From positions 3,596,001 to 3,660,000 of the forward strand of contig OZ251446.1 in the NCBI GenBank assembly GCA_965242495.1: a stretch of 64,000 bases of DNA. The letters run 5' to 3'. The stretch is from CBDESN01 sp965242495 (GTDB lineage Bacteria; Pseudomonadota; Alphaproteobacteria; MPNO01). Below are positions 44,405 to 53,465 of the stretch, in pieces (position 1 is the stretch's first letter; each line of letters opens with the position of its first letter). The translations under genes and the position numbers were made by a program. The notes under the pieces are model-generated. The model was not told the origin of the DNA. It saw only the letters and a program-made list of their open reading frames with translations, and made no database searches.

Positions 44405-45123
44405 CCGCGACGGGCCGCCGCTTCGCGATCTACTACGCCCCGCCGCCCGACAGCGCGCTGGCGCGTTTCGGCGACCGCTGGCTGGGCCGGAGCGCGACGA
44501 CCGGCCGGCCGCGGAGGCAACCGACGGTCCCGGGCCTCGACGCGAAGCGGCTGCGGGAGATCACCGCGGCTCCCCGCCGCTACGGCCTGCACGCGACGCT
44601 GAAGCCGCCCTTCGCTCTGGCGCGGGGGTTCGAGGCGGCGGAGCTGTACGCCGCGGTCGCGGCCTTCGCCGGCGCGCGACGGGGTTTCCTGCCGCCGCCG
44701 CTCGTCCCCGGCGCGCTGGGCGGTTTCCTGGCGCTCCGGCCCGCGGCCGCGTGCGCCGCCCTCGACCGGCTCGCCGCCGATTGCGTCCGCGCGTTCGACC
44801 GCTTCCGCGCGCCCGCCGCCGAAGCCGACCTGGCGCGGCGGCGGGTCGGCCTCACCCGCGGCCAGGAAGCGATGCTGGCCGCCTGGGGATACCCCTACGT
44901 GCTGGACGAGTTCCGCTTTCACCTCGCCCTCACCGGCCGGCTCGAACCGGCGGAACGGCGGCGCGTGCTCCGCGCGCTCGCCCCGCTGGCGGCGCCCGCC
45001 TGCGCCGGGCCGCAGCCGGTCGAGGAGATCTGCGTCTTCGCGCAGCGCGACCGCGCCGCCCCGTTCCGGATCGTCGGGCGGTTCGCCCTCGCGCCCGCGG
45101 CGGAGCTCAGTGGGAGGCGATGA
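44401..45123 (+). CDS. DUF1045 protein, predicted 2H phosphoesterase
   Basis: This 240-residue protein starts with a GTG that overlaps the preceding stop (GTGA). It has FAIYYAPPPDSALARFG, then two H-x-T/H-x-A-type motifs, YGLHATLKPPFAL (about residue 62) and FHLALTGRL (about 178). These are the hallmarks of the 2H phosphoesterase fold and of DUF1045, often near phosphonate-utilisation genes. No phn genes are visible here, so the substrate is open. Its 3' end overlaps the convergent hydrolase gene by 17 bp. Confidence 0.85.
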   Translation: MTATGRRFAIYYAPPPDSALARFGDRWLGRSATTGRPRRQPTVPGLDAKRLREITAAPRRYGLHATLKPPFALARGFEAAELYAAVAAFAGARRGFLPPPLVPGALGGFLALRPAAACAALDRLAADCVRAFDRFRAPAAEADLARRRVGLTRGQEAMLAAWGYPYVLDEFRFHLALTGRLEPAERRRVLRALAPLAAPACAGPQPVEEICVFAQRDRAAPFRIVGRFALAPAAELSGRR

Positions 45124-45982
45124 ACGCGCGCAGCGCGGCGTTGAACGCCTCCGGGTGCTCGCGATAGGTGAAGTGCCCCGCCTGGTTGAAGATCTGCATC
45201 ACCGTCCGGCGTTCGCGGAGCGCCAGGAATTCGTACAGCCCGTAGCCCTGATCGAGGGTCGCCGTCGGATCGTCGTAGCCCCAGACCAGCAGCGTCGGGC
45301 GGCGCAGCCCCCGTTCGACGAGCCAGCCCAGGGTCTCCTCCTTCTGGCGCTGGAGCTCGGGCAGGAAGACCGATTCACGGAGCCCCTGGCCGTACATCTT
45401 CTCGGCCGCCTCCCGGAAGGCGGGCCGCGCCGCGGCCTCGACCAGCGCGTCGAGCCAGGCCTCGGTGACGCAGGACGGGTGGTAGCTGTAGCGCTCCAGC
45501 ACCCAGCGGATGCTGTCGCGGGAATACAGCGGGCCGGGCGTGTCGGCGTGGACGATCTCGTTGCGGCCGGCGCCGGGGGCGAGGGTGTTGCTGTCCACGA
45601 TGGTGCAGGTCTTGACCCGTTCTGGGTGCTCCAAGGCGAGCCGCGCAACCAGATAGCCGCCGCGCGAATGGCCGACCAGATGCAGGTCGTCGAGGCCCAG
45701 CGCCTCGACGAATCCGAACATGTGATCGACCTGCGCCGCCATCGTGTAGTCCTCGTCGCGGCGGGGGTTGTCGGTATGGCCCTGGCCCAGCTTGTCCACG
45801 GCGAGCACGCGGCCCCAAGCCGCCAGCCCGTCGAAGTTGAGGTCCCAGTCATTGGCGCAGTCGGCCGAGGTGGAGCCGTAATCGGCCCCATGCACCAGCA
45901 GCAGCGTCTCGCCCTCGCCAGCGTCGAAATAGCGGGTCCGCGCGCCGGCGACATCGACGAATCTGGCATCGTTCATCGGCAT
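45107..45982 (-). CDS. Alpha/beta hydrolase, second of a tandem pair
   Basis: This 291-residue alpha/beta hydrolase has the oxyanion-hole strand LLLVHGADYGS, the nucleophile elbow VGHSRGGYLVARLALEHPE, an acid in VWGYDDPTAT and a catalytic His in QAGHFTYREHPEAF. It resembles C-C bond hydrolases of meta-cleavage pathways (MhpC/BphD type), but the substrate is not evident. It is about two-thirds identical to the gene 25 bp upstream and the same length, so the two arose by tandem duplication. Confidence 0.9.
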   Translation of the reverse strand: MPMNDARFVDVAGARTRYFDAGEGETLLLVHGADYGSTSADCANDWDLNFDGLAAWGRVLAVDKLGQGHTDNPRRDEDYTMAAQVDHMFGFVEALGLDDLHLVGHSRGGYLVARLALEHPERVKTCTIVDSNTLAPGAGRNEIVHADTPGPLYSRDSIRWVLERYSYHPSCVTEAWLDALVEAAARPAFREAAEKMYGQGLRESVFLPELQRQKEETLGWLVERGLRRPTLLVWGYDDPTATLDQGYGLYEFLALRERRTVMQIFNQAGHFTYREHPEAFNAALRAFIASH

Positions 45983-46007
45983 GATCGATCTCCCGGTTCG
46001 GGCGGAA

Positions 46008-46883
46008 TCAATGGGCGGCGACGAAGCCGCGGAGGGCCTCGTTGAAGGCTTCGGGATGCTCGCGATAGACGAAATGCCCGGCCTGGTTGAAAATCTGCAT
46101 CACCGTGCGGCGCTCCTTGCGCGCCAGCAGGTCGTAGAGCGCCCGCCCCTGCGCAAGCGTCGCCGTCGGGTCGTCATAGGCCCAGACCAGGAGCGTCGGC
46201 CGCTGCAACCCGCGTTCGGCGATGCGGCGGAGCGAGTCCTCCTTGTCGGCCTGGAGGGCGGGCGCGAACTGCGCGGCCCGCAAGCCGCCGGCGCCCATCT
46301 TCTCGACCGCCTCGGCGAATTTGGGCAGTTCGATCGTCTCCATCAGCGCGTCGAGCCAGCGGTCGGTCACGCAGTCGGGCCGGTAGCTGTATTTCTCCAG
46401 CACCCAGCGGACGCTCTCGCGCGAGAATAGCGGGCGCGGCGGGTTGGCGTGGACGATCTCGTTGCGTCCGGTTCCGGGGGCGAGGGTCCCGCTGTCCACG
46501 ATGATGCAGGTCTTGACGCGCTCGGGGTGGAGCAGCGTCAGCCGGCACACCAGATAGCCGCCGCGCGAATGGCCGACCAGATGGGCGTTGTCGATCCCGA
46601 GCGTCGTCAGGAAGCGGTGGACGTGTTCGACGGTCGCTTCCATCGTGTAGTCCCGGTCGCGCTTGGGGTTGTCGGTGTAGCCCTGCCCCAGCTTGTCCAC
46701 GGCGAAGACGCGGAAGGAGCGCGCCAGCCCGTCGAAGTTGAGGTCCCAATCGGCGGCGCAGTCGGCCGAGATCGAGCCGAAATCGGCGCCGTGCACCAGG
46801 ACCATCGGCTCGCCCGAGCCCTGTTCGAAATAGCGTGTGCGCACGCCGTCGACGTCGACGAATTTCGGATCGTTCATCGGCAT
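46008..46883 (-). CDS. Alpha/beta hydrolase, first of a tandem pair
   Basis: This 291-residue alpha/beta hydrolase shares the motifs VHGADFGS, GHSRGGYLVCRLTLLHPE, VWAYDDPTAT and QAGHFVYREHPEAF with its neighbour. I chose the ATG at 46883 (MPMNDPKFVD) because it aligns with the paralogue start (MPMNDARFVD) and GGGAGGG precedes it. The open frame further upstream has no similarity between the copies. The conserved lid differences lie around residues 150-200, where substrate specificity may have diverged. Confidence 0.9.
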   Translation of the reverse strand: MPMNDPKFVDVDGVRTRYFEQGSGEPMVLVHGADFGSISADCAADWDLNFDGLARSFRVFAVDKLGQGYTDNPKRDRDYTMEATVEHVHRFLTTLGIDNAHLVGHSRGGYLVCRLTLLHPERVKTCIIVDSGTLAPGTGRNEIVHANPPRPLFSRESVRWVLEKYSYRPDCVTDRWLDALMETIELPKFAEAVEKMGAGGLRAAQFAPALQADKEDSLRRIAERGLQRPTLLVWAYDDPTATLAQGRALYDLLARKERRTVMQIFNQAGHFVYREHPEAFNEALRGFVAAH

Positions 46884-47035
46884 GGCCCGCGCCCTCCCGT
46901 GGTGCGGCCGGCAGCGTGCCACGGCGCGCCGGTCGCTGGCAATCGGCTGGGCGCTCGTTCTCCCGAACCCGTTCCACCCCGGCCGCGGACGTGATAACAC
47001 TCGCCGCCATCGTCGGACGGCAAGGGAGTGAAGAC

Positions 47036-47503
47036 ATGGCCGGCGCGATCGAGGCGCGGCTTCGGGAACTCGGCTTGGAGCTCCCGCCGACCGGGGCGCC
47101 GGCGGGCAACTACATGCCGCACGTCGTCACCGGCGATCTGGTGTTCCTCTCCGGGCAGATCCCGCTCGAAGGCGGCGAGCGGCGGTTCGTGGGCAAGCTC
47201 GGGGCGGCGTATGAGATCGCCGACGGGCAGGCGGCGGCGCGGCTGTGCGCGGTCAACCTGATCGCCCGGCTGAAGGCGGCCTGCGGCGGCGATCTCGACC
47301 ACGTGCGGCGCTGCGTCAAGATCGGCGGTTTCGTCAACTGCACGCCCGACTTCACCGCCCATCCGGCGGTGATCGACGGCGCGTCGGACCTGCTGGTCGA
47401 GGTGTTCGGCGACAAGGGCCGCCATGCCCGCTTCGCCGTGGGCGTGGCGGCGCTGCCCTTCGACGTCGCGGTGGAGCTCGACGGCGTGTTCGAGATCGGC
47501 TGA
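47036..47503 (+). CDS. RidA family protein
   Basis: This 155-residue protein is of the RidA/YjgF/YER057c group: NYMPHVVTGDLVFLSGQIPL at the N-terminus and HARFAVGVAALPFDVAVELD at the C-terminus, where the Arg contacts the imine or enamine carboxylate. It is longer than classic RidA and closer to the YER057c subgroup. RidA proteins hydrolyse reactive imines released by amino-acid and amine oxidation. It sits 33 bp upstream of the sarcosine oxidase genes, whose chemistry makes imines, so clean-up of that product is a reasonable inference. Confidence 0.93.
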   Translation: MAGAIEARLRELGLELPPTGAPAGNYMPHVVTGDLVFLSGQIPLEGGERRFVGKLGAAYEIADGQAAARLCAVNLIARLKAACGGDLDHVRRCVKIGGFVNCTPDFTAHPAVIDGASDLLVEVFGDKGRHARFAVGVAALPFDVAVELDGVFEIG

Positions 47504-47536
47504 CGCGCCGCCCGGACCGGATGTATAACCGGCGGC

Positions 47537-48778
47537 ATGCCGCTCGCTCTGATCAAGCGCGCGTTCCGCCCCGCCCTGCGCCGGCGCCGGATCGTCCCGG
47601 CGGCGCGCGACCTCAAGCCCGCCTACGACGTGGTGATCGTGGGCGGCGGCGGCCACGGGCTCGCCTGCGCCTATTATCTCGCGACCGTACACGGCATCGC
47701 CGACGTCGCGGTGCTCGACAAGGGCTATCTCGGCGGCGGCAACACGGCGCGCAACACGGCGATCGTCCGGGCCAACTATCTGACCCCCGAAGGGGTCCGT
47801 TTCTACGCCGAGTCGATGGCGCTGTGGCGAGGGCTGAGCGTCGAGCTCGGCATCAACCTGATGTATGCCGAGCGCGGTCATCTGACGCTGGCGCATAACA
47901 ACGCCTCGCTGCGCACGGCGCGCTGGCGGGCGGAGGTCAACAAGCATCTGGGCGTGCGCTCGGAGCTGATCGACCGCGCGACCCTCGGCAAGCTGTGCCC
48001 GGGGCTCGACCTGTCGGACGACGTGCGCTGGCCCATCCTGGGCGCGCTCTATCATCCGCCCGGGGCGATCGCGCGGCACGACGCCGTGGCCTGGGGCTAT
48101 GCCGCGGCGGCGGCGCGGGCGGGAGTCGAGATCCATCAGCGGACCGAGGTCACCGGCATCCGCACCAGAAGCGGCCGCGTCGTCGGCGTCGACACCGATC
48201 GCGGCCCGATCGATTGCGGCGCCGCGCTGCAGGCGGTGGCGGGCTCGAGCTCGACGGTCGCCGCCATGGCGGGCATTCGTCTGCCGATCCGCACCGTCCC
48301 GCTCCAGGCCTGCGTGTCGGAGCCGCTCAAGCCCTTCCTCGACCCGATCGTGGTTTCGGGGACGCTGCACGTCTATGTCTCGCAATCGGCGCGGGGCGAG
48401 CTGGTCATCGGCGGCAGCACCGACCCCTACCCGCTCTATTCGACCCGCTCGACGCTCGAGTTCAAAGAGGGCGTGACGATGCAGCTGCTGGAATTGTTCC
48501 CCTTCCTGGCCGGGGTCAAGCTGCTGCGGCAATGGGCGGGGATGGCCGACCTGACGCCCGACTTCAGCCCGGTGATGGGCGCCACGCCGGTCGAGAACTA
48601 CTACATCGACGCCGGCTGGGGGACCTGGGGGTTCAAGGCGACGCCGGTCGCCGGCAAGCGCATGGCCGAGACGCTGGCGAACGGCGCCGCGCCCGACATA
48701 TTGCGCCCGTTCCGGCTGGAGCGCTTCGCCGAACTGGCCGAGGTCGGCGAGCGCGGCGCCGCCGCGGTGGGGCATTAG
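47537..48778 (+). CDS. soxB: Sarcosine oxidase subunit beta family protein
   Basis: This 413-residue FAD-dependent amine oxidase has the dinucleotide motif YDVVIVGGGGHGLACAYYL (about residue 30), GNTARNTAIVRANYL around the flavin, and the C-terminal DAGWGTWGFKATPVAGK. It contains the sarcosine-oxidising site of the heterotetrameric enzyme. The genes soxB, soxD, soxA and soxG follow in order with short gaps or overlaps. Confidence 0.93.
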   Translation: MPLALIKRAFRPALRRRRIVPAARDLKPAYDVVIVGGGGHGLACAYYLATVHGIADVAVLDKGYLGGGNTARNTAIVRANYLTPEGVRFYAESMALWRGLSVELGINLMYAERGHLTLAHNNASLRTARWRAEVNKHLGVRSELIDRATLGKLCPGLDLSDDVRWPILGALYHPPGAIARHDAVAWGYAAAAARAGVEIHQRTEVTGIRTRSGRVVGVDTDRGPIDCGAALQAVAGSSSTVAAMAGIRLPIRTVPLQACVSEPLKPFLDPIVVSGTLHVYVSQSARGELVIGGSTDPYPLYSTRSTLEFKEGVTMQLLELFPFLAGVKLLRQWAGMADLTPDFSPVMGATPVENYYIDAGWGTWGFKATPVAGKRMAETLANGAAPDILRPFRLERFAELAEVGERGAAAVGH

Positions 48779-48789
48779 GAGCCGCGGCG

Positions 48790-49074
48790 ATGAAGATCAT
48801 GCCCTGCCCGCTCAACGGCCCGCGCAACATCTCGGAATTCCTGTGCCATGGCGAGGTCGATCCCGGACCCGACCCCGCATCCTGCGACGACCGGGCGTGG
48901 ACGGACCACCTGTTCGTCGAGCGCAACTCCGCCGGCGTCGTCCGCGAATGGTGGTGCCATCTGCCCAGCGGCTACTGGTTCGTCGCCGAACGCGACCGGA
49001 CGACCGGCGACATCCTGACCGCTTACCCGCCCGAGGCGTCGCCGCCGGGGCCGCCGGGCGAGAACGGCGCGTGA
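48790..49074 (+). CDS. soxD: Sarcosine oxidase subunit delta family protein
   Basis: This 94-residue zinc-binding subunit has PCPLNGPRNISEF, where the second Cys of the common C-P-x-C knuckle is Asn. The remaining Cys/His residues (LCHGEV and EWWCHLPSGYWF) could complete a site. Similar C-P-x-N-G variants exist in the family, so this may be a subgroup trait. It is coupled to soxA by a GTGA overlap. Confidence 0.9.
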   Translation: MKIMPCPLNGPRNISEFLCHGEVDPGPDPASCDDRAWTDHLFVERNSAGVVREWWCHLPSGYWFVAERDRTTGDILTAYPPEASPPGPPGENGA

Positions 49075-51935
49075 GCGGCGGACGGCTCGCCGCCCCGGCG
49101 GGGCTCCTGATCGACCGCGACCGGCCGATCCGCTTCCGCTTCGAGGGACGGGACTATCCGGGCTTCGCCGGCGACTGCATCGCCAGCGCGCTGGCCGCCA
49201 ACGGCCAGTGGCTGCTGTCGCGCTCGTTCAAATACCGCCGACCGCGCGGCGTCCTGTCGATGGCCGGGCACGACGCCAACGCGCTGGCGCAGCTCGACGG
49301 CGAGCCCAACGTCGCCGCCGACCGCCGCCCGATCGCCGATGGACTCCGGGTGCGGGGGCAGAACTACAGCGGCTCGCTGGCGCGCGACCGCGGCGCCTGG
49401 ATCGGCCGGTTCGGTCGTTTCCTGCCCGCCGGATTCTATTATCACGCCTTCTTCCGCCCGCGCGGGGCGTGGCGGTGGTGGGAGCCGATCGTCCGCCGGC
49501 GCGCGGGCCTGGGCGCGGTCGATACCGGAGCGCGGCCCGGCTATTACGACAAATCGCACCTGTTCGCCGACGTGGCGGTGATCGGGGGCGGCCCGGCCGG
49601 GCTGGCCGCGGCGCTGGCCGCCGCGCGCAGCGGCGCCGAGGTCGCGTTGGTCGACGAAAACCCGATCCCGGGCGGCGCGCTGACCTATGCGCGCTTCGAT
49701 CCCGAGGGCGTTCGCGCCGATGCGCTGCGCCGCCGGCTGACGGCCGAGATCGAGGCCGAAGCCGGCGTAACGATGCTGACCGATGCGGTCTGCCAGGGCT
49801 GTTTCGAGGACGGCTGGCTGGCGGTGACGCGCGGCAACCGGTTGTTCAAACTGCGCGCCGGGCGCGTCGTCGTCGCGACGGGCGCGATCGAGCAGCCGAT
49901 GGTGTTCCGCAACAACGACCTGCCGGGGGTGATGCTGGCCTCGGCGGCGCAGCGGCTGATGCGCCTCTACGCGGTGAAGCCCGGCCGGCGCGCCGTGGTG
50001 GCGACGGCGAACGAGGACGGCTACGGGGCGGCGCTCGACCTCCGCGACGCGGGCGTCGAGGTCGCCGCGGTCGCGGATCTCCGGCCGCGCCCCCCGGACG
50101 GCCCGCTGCGCGAAGCCGCGCGCGCATCGGGTCTCGTCGTCCGCGACGGACACGCCGTGTTCGAGGCGGAGGGCCGCCGACACGTCCGCGCCGCGCGCAT
50201 CGCGCCGATCACGGGCCGGGGCGAATGCGCGGGCCGGGCCGCGACGATCGACTGCGACCTGTTGTGCATGGCCGTCGGCTACGCCCCGCAGGCGGGGCTG
50301 CTGCTGCAAGCGGGGGCGGCATACGAATACGACGAGGCGTCGGCGATGCCCGTCCTGGCGCGGTCGCCGGACGGGATCGCCGCCGCGGGCGCGGTCGGCG
50401 GCGTCCACGCGCTCGACGACGCGATGGCCGACGGCGCGCGCGCCGGGCGCGGCGAGGCCGGCGCGCTCGGGCGCGCCGCCGCGGACGTCACCCATCCCTG
50501 GCCGATCTTTCCTCATCCCAAGGGAAAGGAGTTCGTGGACTTCGACGAGGACATCCAGATCGCCGACCTGCTCGAGGCCGTCGCCGCCGGGTTCGACGAC
50601 GTGGAGCTGCTGAAGCGCTATACGACGGTGGGGATGGGGCCGTCCCAGGGCCGCCATTCCAACCTGGCGGCGATCCGCCTGTGCGCCGGCGCGACCGGCC
50701 GCGCGCCCGCGGCGCTGGGGGCCACGACCGCGAGGCCGCCCTGCCGGCCGGAGGCGTTCGGCCTGCTGGCCGGGCGATCCTTCGAGCCGGTGCGGCGGAC
50801 GGCCATGCACGACCGTCACCTGGAGGCGGGCGCCGAGATGACGGTGGCCGGCCAATGGCTGCGCCCGGCCTGGTACGGTACGGGGCCGGATGCGGCGCGC
50901 GAGGAGGCCCTCGCCGTCCGCCAGGCCCTCGGCCTGATCGACGTCTCGACCCTGGGCCGGATCGAGCTGCGCGGTCCCGACGCGGCGGCGTTCCTGGAGC
51001 GCGTATGCACCTTCGCCTACGCCAACCAGCCGGTCGGCCGGTCGCGCTACGTCCTGATGACCGACCGGACCGGGGCGATCGTGGACGACGGCGTGGCCTG
51101 CCGGTTCGACGCCGGGCATTTCTTCGTCACCGCGACGACGGGGGGCGTCGATGCGACCTGCCGCGAAATGCTGTGGTGGAACGCGCAATGGCGGCTCGAC
51201 GTGGACATCACCAACGTGACCGCGGCCTACGCCGCGGTGAACCTCGCCGGCCCGCACGCGCGCGCGGCCCTGGCGCCGCTATGCGAGGGGGTGGACCTCT
51301 CGCCCGAGGCGTTTCCCTATCTCGGCCTGCGCACGGGCAAGGTCGCCGGCATTCCTGCGCGGCTGCTGCGCGTCGGCTTCGTCGGCGAGCTGGGCTACGA
51401 AATCCACGCGCCGGCGCGGTTCGGCGAGGCGTTGTGGGACCGGCTCGTCGAGGCCGGCGGCAAGTTCGGCCTCCGCCCGTTCGGCGTCGAGGCGCAGCGA
51501 CTGCTGCGGCTGGAGAAGGGCCACATCATCGTCGGGCAGGATACCGACGGCCTCACCTGGCCGCAGGAGGCCGACATGGCCTGGGCGATCTCGCGCCGAA
51601 AGCCGTTCTTCGTCGGCGGCCGGGCGATCGACATCCGCAACCGGCGCGGACCGACCCGGAAGCTCGTCGGCTTCACCCTGGACGACCCGGACGGACCGAT
51701 CCCGGCCGAATGCCATCTGGTGATCCGGGACGACGAGATCGCCGGCCGGGTGACCTCCTGCGCGCGGTCGGTGGCGCGCGATGACGTCATCGGCCTCGCG
51801 TTCGTGCCCGCCGACCAGGCCGAACCCGGAACCGGCTTCGACATACGCTGCGACGGCGGGCGGATGGCGCGGGCGACGGTCGCGGCGCTCCCCTTCTACG
51901 ACCCCGGCAACGCCCGCCAGGAAGTCGCCGGATGA
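49071..51935 (+). CDS. soxA: Sarcosine oxidase subunit alpha family protein
   Basis: This 954-residue multidomain subunit starts with a ferredoxin-like region (RFRFEGRDYPGFAGDCIASAL), then the NAD-binding dinucleotide fold VAVIGGGPAGLAAALAAARSG (about 165-185) and a second nucleotide site. The C-terminal aminomethyltransferase (GcvT-like) half begins near residue 590 and transfers the methylene group to tetrahydrofolate. The GTG start at 49071 is fixed by the overlap with soxD; the larger open frame upstream is within soxD. Confidence 0.93.
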   Translation: MSGGRLAAPAGLLIDRDRPIRFRFEGRDYPGFAGDCIASALAANGQWLLSRSFKYRRPRGVLSMAGHDANALAQLDGEPNVAADRRPIADGLRVRGQNYSGSLARDRGAWIGRFGRFLPAGFYYHAFFRPRGAWRWWEPIVRRRAGLGAVDTGARPGYYDKSHLFADVAVIGGGPAGLAAALAAARSGAEVALVDENPIPGGALTYARFDPEGVRADALRRRLTAEIEAEAGVTMLTDAVCQGCFEDGWLAVTRGNRLFKLRAGRVVVATGAIEQPMVFRNNDLPGVMLASAAQRLMRLYAVKPGRRAVVATANEDGYGAALDLRDAGVEVAAVADLRPRPPDGPLREAARASGLVVRDGHAVFEAEGRRHVRAARIAPITGRGECAGRAATIDCDLLCMAVGYAPQAGLLLQAGAAYEYDEASAMPVLARSPDGIAAAGAVGGVHALDDAMADGARAGRGEAGALGRAAADVTHPWPIFPHPKGKEFVDFDEDIQIADLLEAVAAGFDDVELLKRYTTVGMGPSQGRHSNLAAIRLCAGATGRAPAALGATTARPPCRPEAFGLLAGRSFEPVRRTAMHDRHLEAGAEMTVAGQWLRPAWYGTGPDAAREEALAVRQALGLIDVSTLGRIELRGPDAAAFLERVCTFAYANQPVGRSRYVLMTDRTGAIVDDGVACRFDAGHFFVTATTGGVDATCREMLWWNAQWRLDVDITNVTAAYAAVNLAGPHARAALAPLCEGVDLSPEAFPYLGLRTGKVAGIPARLLRVGFVGELGYEIHAPARFGEALWDRLVEAGGKFGLRPFGVEAQRLLRLEKGHIIVGQDTDGLTWPQEADMAWAISRRKPFFVGGRAIDIRNRRGPTRKLVGFTLDDPDGPIPAECHLVIRDDEIAGRVTSCARSVARDDVIGLAFVPADQAEPGTGFDIRCDGGRMARATVAALPFYDPGNARQEVAG

Positions 51936-52618
51936 CCGCGCCCGATCCGCCGCCGGCGCGGAGCTTCGTCTACCGGCGGCTGCTGGCCGCGGGCGCGCGC
52001 TTCGATCGGGACGGCGGCGCGCGCCGCATCGCCGACGGCGACGAGGAGGTCGCGCGCCGGCTCGGGCTCGCCGACCTGTCGCTCGCTCCGCGCGCAGGGT
52101 TCAAGGGCTGCGGGGCGCTCGCCTGGCTCGCCGGCCGGGGGGCGGCGGCGCCGGACCGCGACAATCGGGCGGCGGCGTTGCCGGACGGCGCCCGCCTCGC
52201 CCGCCTCGCCCCCGGCGAAGCGCTGCTGCTCGGCGGCCGGTCGCGCATCGCCGCGCTGGAGGCGGCGTGGCGGGACGAGCGCCCGGTCGCCTGCTACCCG
52301 GCGCCGCGCGGCGACAGCCATTGCTGGCTCCGCATCCTCGGCGACCATGCGCCGGCGATGCTGGCCAAGCTGTGCGCGGTGGACCTCCGGCCGCATCGCT
52401 TCGCCGCGCTGGAAGTGGCGCAGACCTTCGTCGCGCGGCTCGCGGCGATCGTGCTGCGGGACGACGCCGGCGCCGCGCCCGGCTATCACCTGCTCGCCGA
52501 CAGCGCCAGCGCGGTCTATCTGTGGGACTGCCTGCTCGACGCCATGGCCGAGTTCGACGGCGGCCCGGTAGGAACGGAAGCGCTGGCGGCGCTCGGCGAT
52601 CCCTGCCTCGGCGGCTGA
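51932..52618 (+). CDS. soxG: Sarcosine oxidase subunit gamma family protein
   Basis: This 228-residue protein starts with an ATG overlapping the soxA stop. It shows LSLAPRAGFKGCGALAWL and the C-terminal YLWDCLLDAMAEF typical of SoxG, a small GcvT-related subunit that helps assemble the enzyme. Sequence conservation in this subunit is low, and the assignment relies partly on the gene order. Confidence 0.88.
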   Translation: MTAPDPPPARSFVYRRLLAAGARFDRDGGARRIADGDEEVARRLGLADLSLAPRAGFKGCGALAWLAGRGAAAPDRDNRAAALPDGARLARLAPGEALLLGGRSRIAALEAAWRDERPVACYPAPRGDSHCWLRILGDHAPAMLAKLCAVDLRPHRFAALEVAQTFVARLAAIVLRDDAGAAPGYHLLADSASAVYLWDCLLDAMAEFDGGPVGTEALAALGDPCLGG

Positions 52619-52631
52619 GCCGAAGGGCGGC

Positions 52632-53330
52632 TCAGAACTTCTCCACCCAGGGGCGGAGCTCGACCTCCCAGGTCCAGGCGCTGCGGTGCTGGCGGTGGAC
52701 GTGGAGATAGGTCTCGGCGATGCTGTCGGGCAGCAGCATACCGTCGTCGCCGCGCCCGGCGGCGCGGCCGTCGCCGGACCGCAATATCCCGCCGTCGATG
52801 ACGAAATGGGCGACGTGGACGTTCTGCGGCTGCAGCTCGCGGGCGAGGCTCTGGGCCAGCCCGCGCAGTCCGAACTTGCCCATCGCGAAGGAGGACGAGT
52901 TGGCGTAGCCCTTGACGCTCGCCGACGCCCCCGTGAGCAGGATGCTGCCCGAACCACGCGCGACCATCTGCCGCGCCGCCTGCTGCGCCACCAGAAACCC
53001 GCCATAGCAGGTGATCGTCAGCGCGGTCTTCACCGCCTCGGGGTCGAGTTCGGTGATCGGCCCGCGCGCGCGGTTGGAGGGGTTGTAGACCACCACGTCG
53101 GGCGCTCCGATCGAAGCGGTCACGTCGGCGAACAGCCGCTCGACCGAGGCCGGATCGGCGGCGTCGCAGCGATAGGCCCTGGCCCCGATCTCGCCGGCGA
53201 GGCCGTCCAGCTTGCCGGCGTTGCGCGCGGCGACGGCGACCTGCATCCCCTCCTTGGCGAACAGCCGGGCCAGCGACGCGCTGAGCCCGGCGCCGGCGCC
53301 GACGATCAGCGCCTTCTCCGCATCGGCCAT
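52632..53330 (-). CDS. SDR-like protein lacking the catalytic tyrosine
   Basis: This 232-residue protein has the short-chain dehydrogenase fold with ALIVGAGAGLSASLARLFAK at the cofactor end. The active-site segment is SSSFAMGKFGLR: the Y-x-x-x-K is F-x-x-x-K, and the NNAG motif is replaced by YNPSN. A branch of SDR proteins with F-A-M-G-K exists, and their activity is not settled. It converges with soxG (13-bp gap) and is followed by a membrane protein gene on the same strand. Confidence 0.85.
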   Translation of the reverse strand: MADAEKALIVGAGAGLSASLARLFAKEGMQVAVAARNAGKLDGLAGEIGARAYRCDAADPASVERLFADVTASIGAPDVVVYNPSNRARGPITELDPEAVKTALTITCYGGFLVAQQAARQMVARGSGSILLTGASASVKGYANSSSFAMGKFGLRGLAQSLARELQPQNVHVAHFVIDGGILRSGDGRAAGRGDDGMLLPDSIAETYLHVHRQHRSAWTWEVELRPWVEKF

Positions 53331-53465
53331 GAATGTCCCTTTCCGTCCGTCCTTCCTCCGCCCGATGGACTACGCCGGTCGGGCGCGAAGGTCAAACCGG
53401 GCGCGGTCGGCGGGCCTCGGGACGGGCCCGCGGCGCGACGCGCGGCGGAGCCGCGAGCGGAAGCC

